Of a stretch of DNA of 64,000 bases, positions 35,899 through 45,079 are shown piece after piece; the stretch's first letter is position 1; each line of letters begins with the position of its first letter. The stretch is from contig NZ_CP042429.1 in NCBI RefSeq assembly GCF_007970465.1, positions 2,108,001-2,172,000 of the forward strand. Direction: 5' to 3'. A program made the translations under genes and the position numbers. Source of the stretch: Corynebacterium nuruki S6-4. Lineage in GTDB: Bacteria > Actinomycetota > Actinomycetes > Mycobacteriales > Mycobacteriaceae. The notes under the pieces were generated by a model. The model saw only the letters and a program-made list of their open reading frames with translations. It made no database searches and had not been told where the DNA came from.

Positions 35899-36507
35899 TC
35901 ATCCGAGAACAACGCCGGAACCATCCAACTCCCGCTTCGTCTCGGCATCCTCAGCCCCCGAGGCCAAAACTACTGGCGCCCCGTCCGACCGGTACTTCGG
36001 GGCGTCTCCAGTCAGCCACCGCACAGCACGGTGCAGGCTGGCGTAGCAGGGCTCGCCCGCCACGTGCGTCGCGTAGTCCGCTTTGTCCTTCTCCCAGTGC
36101 TTGGCGAACCTCGGGTCCGGTTTGGGCAGTTCGTCGGTGGGGATCCAGCACAGCTCCACCTCACCACCGAACTTGGTCTCCCCGAGGATGAGGTTCGTCC
36201 CCAGACGCATTTCCGCGTGTTCATGCGCCGCGACAATCGGAACCTTGTGCGTCACCGTGTTGCGCACAACCCGAAGCGCGGCGACCAGCTCCGCCTCGTC
36301 ACTCTCTGTGCCGTCACCGGTCAGTCGGTTGCCCGGGTAGGCGAGCTGCTCGGCCAGCAGACGCACCCACCACAGCGTCTCCACGGCCGCCAACCGCCCC
36401 TCGGAGGAATCGCCGTCCCCGGGTCGCCGGGCCAGCCGCAGCCTCTCCAGCGCCGCCCGCGCTCCGCGGCAGGCGAGGTTGATGTCTTCGGGTGTGGGAG
36501 CGGGCAC
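35899..36507 (-). CDS. hypothetical protein with HEPN-like motif
   Basis: A 202-residue soluble protein. The GTG at 36507 is preceded by AGGAGG at a spacing of six, which decides the start. Helices in residues 8-60 (INLACRGARAALERLRLARR, VETLWWVRLLAEQLAY) are followed by VRNTVTHKVP, where R82-x4-H87 matches the R-x4-6-H signature of HEPN ribonucleases. The C-terminal half (ELCWIPTDELPKPDPRFAKH, CYASLHRAVRWLTG) is unknown. A HEPN RNase role is a hypothesis; no nucleotidyltransferase partner gene is adjacent. Confidence 0.6.
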   Translation of the reverse strand: MPAPTPEDINLACRGARAALERLRLARRPGDGDSSEGRLAAVETLWWVRLLAEQLAYPGNRLTGDGTESDEAELVAALRVVRNTVTHKVPIVAAHEHAEMRLGTNLILGETKFGGEVELCWIPTDELPKPDPRFAKHWEKDKADYATHVAGEPCYASLHRAVRWLTGDAPKYRSDGAPVVLASGAEDAETKRELDGSGVVLG

Positions 36508-36691
36508 AGGCGGCCTCCTGGAGTTAGGCGCGGGGTGATCGGCGCCGAGGGTACGTGAGTTCGTGGACTCCTCGGGGGTGAACCCTCGGGAGTTTCCGGC
36601 CCGATGTACCCGGAGCCCCGTATTCGGGAGTTCCACCCGTGACTCACGAACCTTCGATTTCCCGGGGACGATTTTGCCGGACATCGAAAAA

Positions 36692-36729
36692 CCGGAGGTC
36701 ACCAACCCTTTCGAGTTAGTGGCCTCCGG
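36692..36729. terminator. hairpin downstream of tRNA-Ala(CGC)
   Basis: Arms CCGGAGGTCAC and GTGGCCTCCGG pair with one mismatch, 28 bp beyond the 3' end of the minus-strand tRNA gene. On that strand a GGTTTTTCGATG sequence with five T follows, so a rho-independent terminator is likely. Confidence 0.6.
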
Positions 36730-36756
36730 CCCGTGCAATCCGTGGACTGCACATTG

Positions 36757-36829
36757 TGGAGCTATGGGGAATCGAACCCCAGACCTTCGCATTGCGAACG
36801 CGACGCTCTACCAACTGAGCTATAGCCCC
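36757..36829 (-). tRNA. tRNA-Ala (anticodon CGC)
   Basis: A full cloverleaf is seen on the minus strand: acceptor GGGGCTA/TAGCTCC, D-arm GCTCAGTTGGTAGAGC, anticodon loop TTCGCAA giving CGC, and T-arm TGGGG-TTCGATT-CCCCA. The discriminator is A; CCA is not encoded (CAA follows). Confidence 0.93.
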
Positions 36830-36930
36830 GCTCGACCATCGGCACTGCCGTGGACAACATCGGACAGCCTACACCCGCCACCGGAGAACTCATAGTCGGC
36901 CCCGGCATCTCCTGCTTTAGGCTCACGACC

Positions 36931-38028
36931 ATGACACGCATCACCCTCATCGAAGCCCGTCTCGTCGCCCAGGGACTCACTGCTCCGACAGCATCCTCGG
37001 CCTCGGCGGTTCTGGCCGCGTCCGGTCCGATGCAGGGGCAGGAGCTCCCCGGGGTGACGAGTTCGTTGGCTCTGCGACTCGCCGGGGGCGCAGAATGGAG
37101 CGGAAGAGTAGTTCAGGCGTTCGACAACGGTGATATTGTCCGCGGGTACCCGATGCGGTCGACGGTGTTCGCCCTTGCCGCTTCGGACGCCGCGTGGGTG
37201 ACGGAACTCTGCTCGGTCACACAGCGTCGACAGTCCGCCCGCCAGCTCGCCCGCCATGACATATCCGGGGCCATGACGGCGACCGCCGAGGACGTGCTGC
37301 TCGCCCATCCGGGCGGTCTCACCCGGTCGGCACTCGCCGAACAATGGCGGAACCGGGGACTGCCCGGAGGCCGTTCCTTCCTGTATCTCATGGTGCGCGA
37401 CCTCATGCTGCGCGGCGTGGCGGTCTACGGCCCGACGGAGGGGAGGGAGCAACGTGTGGTGCCGGCGGCGGGGCGTCTGCCGTCCGGATCCGACCTCGCG
37501 GGACGCTTCAACGGGGACGCGGTCGCGGCGACAGCCGAGCTGCTACGTCGGTACCTCCGGAGCCACGGCCCCGCGGGCCTCCGCGACTTCGCCTGGTGGA
37601 CGAAACTGCCGCAGCGGCAGATCAATGCCGCGTTTTCGGAGGTCAGACATGACGTCGAGCCGGCGGCTCCGAGTTTCTCGACGGTTCTCCGGGAGGAGGC
37701 GTTCGTCCGGCCCGGGCTCATGGACGAGGTGACCGAGGCCCGGAAAGAAGCGCACGGGACATTCCTCCTGCCCGCGTTCGACGAGATCGTCCTGGGCTAC
37801 CGGGACCGGCTGGCGGTCATGGCGGACGATCATCACCGGCAGGTGGCGCCCGGCAACAACGGCGCGTTCCGGAAGACCGTGGTGCGCGGCGGGCGCTTCA
37901 TCGCCACCTGGTCGGCACCCGCGAACAGCTCAGGACGCCGCCTCGACCTCTCTCCTTTCCGCCCGCTCAGCGCGGCCGGTGTGCGTGATGTCGAGCGGGC
38001 TTTCCGGAACTATCCACACAGTCGGTGA
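36931..38028 (+). CDS. AlkZ/YcaQ-like DNA glycosylase (HTH_42 family)
   Basis: This 365-residue protein belongs to the winged-helix DNA glycosylases that unhook interstrand crosslinks or excise bulky alkylated bases. The catalytic Gln-x-Gln motif is seen as GPMQGQELPG (residues 33-41). Later motifs are LRDFAWWTKLPQRQINAAF and LLPAFDEIVLGYRDR, both family hallmarks. The ATG at 36931 follows a TAGGCT box by 7 bp; a frame extending to 36850 exists but would overlap this promoter. Confidence 0.85.
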   Translation: MTRITLIEARLVAQGLTAPTASSASAVLAASGPMQGQELPGVTSSLALRLAGGAEWSGRVVQAFDNGDIVRGYPMRSTVFALAASDAAWVTELCSVTQRRQSARQLARHDISGAMTATAEDVLLAHPGGLTRSALAEQWRNRGLPGGRSFLYLMVRDLMLRGVAVYGPTEGREQRVVPAAGRLPSGSDLAGRFNGDAVAATAELLRRYLRSHGPAGLRDFAWWTKLPQRQINAAFSEVRHDVEPAAPSFSTVLREEAFVRPGLMDEVTEARKEAHGTFLLPAFDEIVLGYRDRLAVMADDHHRQVAPGNNGAFRKTVVRGGRFIATWSAPANSSGRRLDLSPFRPLSAAGVRDVERAFRNYPHSR

Positions 38029-38071
38029 CCGGGTGCCGGTCACTCGACGCCGGGAACGTCATGCCGCGGAT

Positions 38072-38087
38072 GGTTTCACGTGAAACT
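38072..38087. other. parS-like ParB site 1
   Basis: GGTTTCACGTGAAACT matches the bacterial chromosomal parS consensus (TGTTTCACGTGAAACA) at 14 of 16 positions and is perfect over the central 14. It is intergenic, after the alkZ-like gene. Confidence 0.85.
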
Positions 38088-38216
38088 GCCCGCGGAGAAC
38101 TTTTACTTCCGAATGCTTGACATCGACCGGGGTCGTCATTACAATGAAACACAGGATCGAATCAGTCGGTCAGTGAATCCACCTGGACCAGGTGGGGGAA
38201 GCACAGGGGCGGGGAC

Positions 38217-39878
38217 ATGGACGGTACAGAACTCCTACCGGAGCCGGAACTGAATCCTCCCGTCGGCGTCACCAGTGTCCGGGATCTGGAAGACGCTGTC
38301 GCCGCTGTCGAACAGTCCGTCGCGGACCTACTCACCCATGACGACGGGACGTGGGCGCGTGCCGACTGTGTCACCCGCCTGGAGCTCTACCGGAGGCTCG
38401 AACGGGTGCGGAACCGCCTCGCGCTCGTGGACACCCGGTTCCTTGACGCTGTCGAAGCCACCGGCGACATCACTCCCCGACGGCGGCAACGACCGACCTG
38501 GTTCGCCCGCACCGTCGGCATTCCCCGACGGGAGGCGCGTGAACGGCTCGCCGCCGCCTCCCGCCTCTCCCCCGGCCGCGATCCGTGGGCGCCCGATCCC
38601 GGTGCACCCGGCCCCGACCACATGCCGGCGATCACGGAAGCCGTTGACGAGGGGGTCATCGGCACGGCGACAGTTGCGAAGCTGGACAAGCAGCTGCGCG
38701 AGATGCCCGAGAATGTCCATGCCGAACTGACGGCGTCCGCCGACGCCCCCGTCGCAGCACTCCTCCGGGAGACCGACCCCGACATCATCGGGAAGGTGCG
38801 GCCTTTCCTCCTCCAGCTCACCGGTACCGAGGACCCGTTCACTGATGCTGACCGCCGGCGACTCCGGGGAGTGACCATCGGCGCACAGGGCCCGGACGGG
38901 ATGAGCCGGCTGTCCGGCTACCTGACCCCGGAAGCCGCCACCGTCATGACCCGACTGTTCGCCGATCACGCCAATGCCGGCAGCCTCGACGGCGGTGCAC
39001 AGGATATCGCCGATCGACGTGGCGACGGGTCCACTGTCTCCGACGCAGCCGGCGACAGTGACAGTGCCGCTGGTACCGAACCCGACCCACGGACGCCGGC
39101 GCAGTGCCGCCATGACGCCCTTTTCGCGGCGGTCAACGCAGGATACGGCCCCTCCGGGGATCTGCGCCCACGCAGAGGTGCCACGACCATCGTCGCCGCG
39201 ATGACAGTCGACCAGCTCCTGGCCAGAACGGGAACGGTGACCACAGATGCCGGAACCTCGGTCAACGTCAGCACGCTGGTGGAACAGACCGACGTCCGGG
39301 ATGTGTTCCTGCAGGTCATGGACTTCCGCGGTCAGACTCTCTACCTCGGGCGGTCGGCGCGGAACGCCTCGTTGGCACAGTATCTGGCCCTGGTCGGTGA
39401 AGAGGGTGTCAGTTCAGCACCCGGGTCCTCTGTCGCTCCCGCATTCACCGACGTGCACCACATCGTGGCCTGGAGCCGGAACGGCCCCACGGACCTCGAC
39501 AACCTCACTCTCGTCGACCGGGCCCACCACCGGACCATCGATGACTCGAAGACAAACGACGAACGGTGGCAGACGTATCCGGCTCCGTCAGGTTCAGTGG
39601 AACGTCTGGACTGGGTCCCGCCGGTCATGGAGGATCCCGACCGCGAACCCAGAACGAACCCCCACCCGATGGTCTGGAACAACCCCGGCCAAACACTGCG
39701 CCGCCATGCCCACGACCGAGGCTGGCACCGACCCCAGGGCGCGGAAGGCACGGACCCGACCGGGGGACACCAACCGTGGTACCGGACAGTGCCCTCGGAC
39801 GCCGGGTCCGCACCACCGGCGGAGTCGCCACCGCCTGCCCCACCTTCCCCGCACCCGGAGCATGACCCACCTCCGTAG
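38217..39878 (+). CDS. DUF222/HNH endonuclease domain protein
   Basis: This 553-residue protein has the helical DUF222 region (LEDAVAAVEQSVADLL to about residue 330) and a C-terminal HNH block FTDVHHIVAWSRNGPTDLDN followed by LTLVDRAHHRTI, with the His/Asn residues of the nuclease intact. The Cys residues that usually precede and follow this block (as C-x-x-PGC and LC) are replaced by Ser and Asp (VSSAPGSS, LVDRAHH). The last 60 residues are Pro-rich. Such genes occur in multiple copies in actinobacteria, often as 13E12-type repeats; role unknown. Confidence 0.85.
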   Translation: MDGTELLPEPELNPPVGVTSVRDLEDAVAAVEQSVADLLTHDDGTWARADCVTRLELYRRLERVRNRLALVDTRFLDAVEATGDITPRRRQRPTWFARTVGIPRREARERLAAASRLSPGRDPWAPDPGAPGPDHMPAITEAVDEGVIGTATVAKLDKQLREMPENVHAELTASADAPVAALLRETDPDIIGKVRPFLLQLTGTEDPFTDADRRRLRGVTIGAQGPDGMSRLSGYLTPEAATVMTRLFADHANAGSLDGGAQDIADRRGDGSTVSDAAGDSDSAAGTEPDPRTPAQCRHDALFAAVNAGYGPSGDLRPRRGATTIVAAMTVDQLLARTGTVTTDAGTSVNVSTLVEQTDVRDVFLQVMDFRGQTLYLGRSARNASLAQYLALVGEEGVSSAPGSSVAPAFTDVHHIVAWSRNGPTDLDNLTLVDRAHHRTIDDSKTNDERWQTYPAPSGSVERLDWVPPVMEDPDREPRTNPHPMVWNNPGQTLRRHAHDRGWHRPQGAEGTDPTGGHQPWYRTVPSDAGSAPPAESPPPAPPSPHPEHDPPP

Positions 39879-40598
39879 TCCACACACGGTCTCGAGCGGT
39901 CGGACCGATTGTGGAGTCCCGATGACCTTCGCCCCGTCCAGGACCGGCATCTCCCGTCCGCCATGGTCGAAATGCGTCCAGCTTCCAATCGGCACCCGCA
40001 TCCGCATTGCCTGGTCATTTCGTCACAGTGATGCTATGAGATCATGTAGCGCACATCGCACCTATGGATGCGCGTACCGATGGCGGTTCAATGATCGACC
40101 GCATAGCACAACGTCCACCGCCCGGATACCTGACCGCAATCGCAGTACGTCCGTTCTCTCCGGCAGTCTCCTGGAGGAGTGCGGAATACCGTCGACGAAA
40201 ACCATGTCGCCTGTACCGGTGATTGTCTCCTCTATCGCCGTCCGTCCAGCAGGCATGCCTGGCCCGGACCCGCCCAACTGATATCGCGCTGCTATCGGGA
40301 TCCACACCCGCCCGCGCTTCCGGACACGTTCACCCAGTTTCTGACGGCCAAGGATTCAGCGCGATTCCGGGTCGGCGGACCCGTCGACGATGCACAAAAC
40401 CCGGTCGCTCCCTTGACGGCACTCTCCACACTACGGTGCAAGGATTCCTCGCGAGACCTTTCCATTCGCTCACGCCCGATTGTCCCGTCTCCGGTCCCGG
40501 AAACCTCGTCGGCCCATCCCCCTCCCCCGTAACCACTTTCCCCGGATCAGTCGTCGCCAGGACCCGGGACGAAGGAAGATCAGCCGATCACCCGTGGA

Positions 40599-40614
40599 GG
40601 TTTCACGTGAAACT
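40599..40614. other. parS-like ParB site 2
   Basis: GGTTTCACGTGAAACT, the same 16-mer as site 1, intergenic. Confidence 0.85.
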
Positions 40615-41285
40615 CGCACACCATCTCCCGACAGCAGACTGAAGAACCGACAACTCCGGAGCTTCCCGTGATCCTGGCGTACATCCCGAATTCGTTGCAG
40701 CAGTGCCTGGCGTCGGTGATGCTCCCGGATCCGCGGGGTTGATCCACCGGTCCCGAATCGCCGCTGCGTCCGACGACGCCACGGCGTGCGGTGCTCTGGT
40801 CCGCCGGCCAGTCCAAGCGAAGAAGGCCGCTGCCGTCCCGCGTGACAGAAGTGACCGGGCCCTACCCTGAGCCGCACCGTCTTCCGCCTCGGTGGCCCCA
40901 CTAGGGGACGGCATCTCTTTCCCGACCGTGGATCAGCATCCGAGGGCGATACGGACTCCGCTGACTGACAGGCTGTGTCGACCGAACGATCCCCTTGGTC
41001 GACTACGGTAACCATGCCTCGTGCCGACGACGACGGACACCAGAGCTACCAGGAACACGCCGGAGACGGGGTCAGTGTCTGTGGTACCGACGGCAACCGC
41101 TACCCCGCTGGCCGTCCGCCGCACCACCACCGACGGATCGGACACCAGCACCTTCACACCCGCGCGTCCGAGCACGCGCACACCAGCACACCCAGGCACC
41201 CACGCGCCCAAGCCCCCGCACGCCCAAGCGCCCACGCAACCAAGAAGCCGCCCGCCCACACGTCCGCCCACTCTTACTCATCCCA

Positions 41286-41301
41286 GGTTTCACGTGAAAC
41301 A
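41286..41301. other. parS-like ParB site 3
   Basis: GGTTTCACGTGAAACA matches the parS consensus at 15 of 16 positions; intergenic. Confidence 0.88.
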
Positions 41302-42066
41302 ACTGCGCTCCCCTTTCCGCCGACATCGCGCACGGCGTCGCTCGGCCGTAGTCATTCACTCAGTAGCGGCACACACGTCGAGAATCGCCGCGCACCTCCT
41401 CCCCGACGACGTGAGTCCCCGGTACGGACCAAGGTCGCAATCCCTTCTGAAAGACACCGACCATTCAGTACAGCGACATCAGCGCGATCGCCCGGAGCCC
41501 GAGACGGAACCGCCACGCCGCAACACCCTCAGCCACCGGACACCAGAACACCGGTCTCCCTCACAATTCCGTCCGTTTCTCCAGGCCCGGCCCTGGGCCG
41601 GCGCTCACTCCAACCTCCACCCCGGACCGGCGGTCACCCCAGCCGCGACCGCCCGCCCACCGTCGCCCGCCGGACTGCTCCGTCCTCCCGAATTGCAGCA
41701 GTCGTCTCCACAGTGCCGCACTCCGATACCTGGACCGCACGTCGCTGACGATGTCATGGGCGAGCACGGGCGACCTGCTCACCTCCCCCGCCGTACCACC
41801 ACCGGCCTCCGCCGCCATCCATCATCTTCCGCCCGAGCCCGCACTTCGGTCTCGACCTCTTCGACGCGAACCACCGGGAGACCTCACTCATTCTCACACC
41901 GGACATCGCCGGGACCCTGATGTTCGTATCCTGACTCGGGCCCCTCCCCGGATACCCGGGTCCGGGCACCGGACCGGCGGCCGACACCGTCCGTCATCCG
42001 ACGGACGGGGCCGGACAGGAAGTCCTTCCCCTCCCCCGTTCCCTCCCCCTCCCCCGCGAGCCTCCC

Positions 42067-43731
42067 CTACCCCACGAGGTCGCGCTTGACGACCTTACCG
42101 ATGACGTTGCGCGGCAGTGCCTCGGTCTGCAGCACGACGTCCCGCGGCACGGCGGGGATGATGAGGTTCTCCTCGATGTACGCCCGCACGTCGTCCTCGC
42201 TGACCTCCGTGGTGCCGTCGACGACGACGTAGGCCTTCACCCGCTGGAAGGTGTTGTCATCCTCCACGCCCACACAGTAAGCGTCCTCGACACCGTCCAT
42301 CCGGCAGATCAGGTCGGAGACCGAACTCGGCCAGATGTTCTCGCCGCCGACGATGATCATGTCGTTGTCCCGGCCGAGCACCTTGAGCCGGCCGCTCTCC
42401 GGGTCGATGACACCCTTGTCGCCGAGGTTCAGCATGCCGTCGGTCTCCTCCGCGGCATCCCGGTTGCCCAGGTAGCCCTCCATCGACATGATGTTGCGCG
42501 CGTGGATGATCCCCACCTCGCCCGGGGCGACAGGTTTGCCGTCCTCGCCGAGGACCTCCAGCCGACCGTTCCACACCGGGTAGCCGGCCGTGGTCGGGTC
42601 AACCCTGAGATCCTCCGGACCCGCGAACGCGACGAGCAGCCCCTCGGTGGAGCCGTAGCCCGAGCCGAGGATGTAGCCGTACTGCTTCTCGAGACCGACG
42701 ACGAGATCCTCGCTCATCGCGTTGCCCGCGTTGAGGATGAACTTCACCGACGAGTGGTCGTACTTGCCCGGGTTCGCCAGGTCCACCTCCAGCTGGTCCT
42801 TGAGGAACACCGCGGAGCTGATGATGCCCTCGCACTTGTACTCGTCCACCTGACGCATGACGTTCTCCGGGTCGAAGACGCGCTGGGTCACGATCTTGCA
42901 GCCGGCGAGCATCGCGATCACGGACACACCCCAGCCGAGGACGTGGAACATGCTTGCGGTCATCTGCAGGGTGCAGCCGGCCTTCACGCCGAGCGCCTCG
43001 ATGGGCGGGCCGATGACCCCCACCGGGAACGTCGGTTCACTGTGGTTGACCGCCTTCGGGGTGCCGCTCGTCCCCGACGACATGAGCACCACACCGCCCT
43101 GGTGCGGCTTCTTCGGGAGCGTGTCATCCTCCGGCCCGGGCGACGCCCACAGGTCCTGCATCGTGGGGAAATCGATGTCGGTGCGGTACCCCTCCCCCGC
43201 CCACGCGTGGCAGAGGGTGAGGCCGTCGACGTCGTCCGGCAGCTTCGCGTCGAACTCCGAGTCGGCGAAGATCATGTCGAGGCCATGGTCCTTGGCGATG
43301 CCACGCAGCTGCTGTCCGCTCGCACCGACGTTGAGGAGGAACACGGTGAAGCCGAGGTAGCCCTTCGCGGCGAGCGGGATCAGGAATCCGCGGCCGTTGC
43401 GGGCCATGATGCCGACCCGGCTGTTCTCGTCGATCCCCCGGCTGGCCAGCACGTGGGCGGTCAGGCGGGCCTGGGTCCGCAGTTCGCGGTAGGTGAGCTC
43501 CCCCTCGTCGTCGACGAGGGCGATGCGGTCCGGGTACCGGGCGGCGCCGGCTTCGAGCAGGCCAGCAAGCGTGGCACCGTAGCGGGCGACGTACTTCACG
43601 GCGTCCAGCTTCTCCGAGGCGGTCCCCCCCTTGAGCAACCCGGTGTTCAGGACGGCCCGCCCGCCCTTGACCATCCCCTTGATGTCGTAGGCCAACTGGT
43701 CGCGGGTCCTCTTGTCGAACAGGTCGATCAC
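42067..43731 (-). CDS. acyl-CoA synthetase (AMP-binding, FadD-like)
   Basis: This 554-residue adenylate-forming enzyme activates a carboxylic acid, probably a fatty acid, to its CoA thioester. The P-loop-like motif is MSSGTSGTPKAV, motif A4/A5 is YGSTEG, and the hinge and core show MLNLGDKGVIDPESGRLKVLGRDNDMIIVGGENIWP; the catalytic Lys is in PRNVIGKVVKRDL at the C-terminus. The GTG at 43731 has AAGGAG seven bases upstream. It is monocistronic. Confidence 0.9.
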   Translation of the reverse strand: MIDLFDKRTRDQLAYDIKGMVKGGRAVLNTGLLKGGTASEKLDAVKYVARYGATLAGLLEAGAARYPDRIALVDDEGELTYRELRTQARLTAHVLASRGIDENSRVGIMARNGRGFLIPLAAKGYLGFTVFLLNVGASGQQLRGIAKDHGLDMIFADSEFDAKLPDDVDGLTLCHAWAGEGYRTDIDFPTMQDLWASPGPEDDTLPKKPHQGGVVLMSSGTSGTPKAVNHSEPTFPVGVIGPPIEALGVKAGCTLQMTASMFHVLGWGVSVIAMLAGCKIVTQRVFDPENVMRQVDEYKCEGIISSAVFLKDQLEVDLANPGKYDHSSVKFILNAGNAMSEDLVVGLEKQYGYILGSGYGSTEGLLVAFAGPEDLRVDPTTAGYPVWNGRLEVLGEDGKPVAPGEVGIIHARNIMSMEGYLGNRDAAEETDGMLNLGDKGVIDPESGRLKVLGRDNDMIIVGGENIWPSSVSDLICRMDGVEDAYCVGVEDDNTFQRVKAYVVVDGTTEVSEDDVRAYIEENLIIPAVPRDVVLQTEALPRNVIGKVVKRDLVG

Positions 43732-44184
43732 GGTCTCTCCTTCTCGGTCGGTGCTGCGGATGTCCGTCGCTGGTGGCGCACACCGTACCCGTCATAGTTT
43801 CATGCGACATACCGAATGCCGCATCCGTCGTGTTACACCGGGACTGCTGCACGGGACGCCGCCCCGGTTCCCGCAGCACAGCACTGCGGGAACTCCGACC
43901 ACCGGAATCTACGGTGACTGCACTTCTGCTGCTACCCCCGTATGACAGGAGTTACAGAATAGCACTCGTGTTGTTCCGCTGGTCAACGGGTGACCCCGCC
44001 TCTCATCCAGGAAAAATCTGGTGTTCGAGCCGGTAGACGGTACTATTGTGCCAGAATGCTCCACAGAATGTAACGGTTTGGTATCGTTCCGTCGTTGGAA
44101 CGTGACAGATACCGACGGTCGCCGGTGAAGTCCCAGCCACCCGCCGACCATCACTGACGAAGTTTTTCGAGAGGACGCTCCCCG
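43732..44184. other. 450-bp divergent promoter region
   Basis: This lies between the synthetase and the first SGNH hydrolase gene. Lower GC near 44020-44100 (GGTACTATTGTG, TGGTATCGTTCC) suggests promoters. No coding frame is supported. Confidence 0.5.
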
Positions 44185-45060
44185 ATGAGTTCACGACACA
44201 CCAAGGCTTCCGGCCACCGCCTGCGCAACCGGATCGCCGCCGCATCCACCGCAGTTCTGGCCGCCGCCGGCATCGCCGCCGGCGCCGTCGCTGTCTCCGG
44301 GAACGGCGCACAGGACGCCCAGGCCGACGGCGGTCGCGCCGTCCTCGTCGGCGACTCGCTGCCGGCCAACCCGGACCTCTACAACTTCGCCGCCGGCAAG
44401 GGCCTCCCCCTCCCCGACGCGATCCTCTCCCGCACCGGCTGCGGCACCGACAACCGCTTCCGGGACGCCATCGCCGGGTCCAACGGGCAGGATGTCCAGA
44501 ACTACACCTGCGCCGGGGCGTCCTACCGCACGGGTGGCGCACATGTCATCGACCAGGTGAACCAGGCCGCCGCCAACGGTGACGTCGCCGGGGCCACCGT
44601 GTACATGCTCGCCGGCGCGAACGACACCTACCCCTACATCCTCAACGACCACATGCCGGTCCCGGAGATTCAGAACAACCTCAAGAACTCCATCGCCGAC
44701 GCGGTCCGCGCCGCGAAGAACGCCCACGCCGCCGACGTCAAGGTCGTCGGCATGCCGCGCATCACCAGCGGCGCCGGTGAGGTCTGCGCCATCAACCTCA
44801 TCCCGGGCGTCCAGGTGCCGACCTTCGGCATCGACATCTCCAACGTCGAATGGGCACTCGAGAACGCCGGCCGCGACGGCGCCGCCGAGGGCGGCGGACG
44901 CTTCGTCTCCCTCAAGGACGCCAGCAACGGCCACGACATGTGCTCCAACGACCGCTACATCGTGGGCCTCATCGACACGACCTCCCAGCGCCGCAACCTG
45001 CCGCTGCACATGACCGACGAGGGCCACGCCGTCCTCGGCGCCGTCACCGGCCGCGCCTAG
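44185..45060 (+). CDS. secreted SGNH/GDSL hydrolase 1
   Basis: This 291-residue exported esterase has an N-terminal signal sequence (LRNRIAAASTAVLAAAGIAA). SGNH blocks are seen: VLVGDSL (nucleophile Ser), a Gly in CAGASYRTGG, LAGANDTY (Asn) and LHMTDEGH (Asp and His). It likely hydrolyses an ester on an extracellular lipid or polysaccharide. It is followed after 19 bp by a paralogue and the two probably form an operon. Confidence 0.85.
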   Translation: MSSRHTKASGHRLRNRIAAASTAVLAAAGIAAGAVAVSGNGAQDAQADGGRAVLVGDSLPANPDLYNFAAGKGLPLPDAILSRTGCGTDNRFRDAIAGSNGQDVQNYTCAGASYRTGGAHVIDQVNQAAANGDVAGATVYMLAGANDTYPYILNDHMPVPEIQNNLKNSIADAVRAAKNAHAADVKVVGMPRITSGAGEVCAINLIPGVQVPTFGIDISNVEWALENAGRDGAAEGGGRFVSLKDASNGHDMCSNDRYIVGLIDTTSQRRNLPLHMTDEGHAVLGAVTGRA

Positions 45061-45079
45061 CAGGACAGGAGTTCTCGAC

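Larger units (their letters stand above)
39879..42066. other. 2.2 kb gene-free region with two parS sites
   Basis: No frame shows normal codon bias or a recognisable product. The part 41120-41270 is low-complexity, with repeated CACGC/GCCCA words. The region holds parS-like sites at 40599 and 41286, so it may be a ParB loading and spreading zone rather than coding DNA. Confidence 0.6.

Noticed and set aside
36757-36829. tRNA-Ala(CGC) as an integrated-island attachment site
   Set aside because: No integrase and no second copy of the tRNA 3' end was seen in the window.
40470-41015. Minus-strand frame of 181 codons in the gene-free region
   Set aside because: Very Arg-rich, no codon bias and no recognisable domain.
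41120-41270. CACGC/GCCCA-rich stretch, checked as CRISPR or tandem repeat
   Set aside because: No constant repeat with regular spacers; only low-complexity C-rich DNA.
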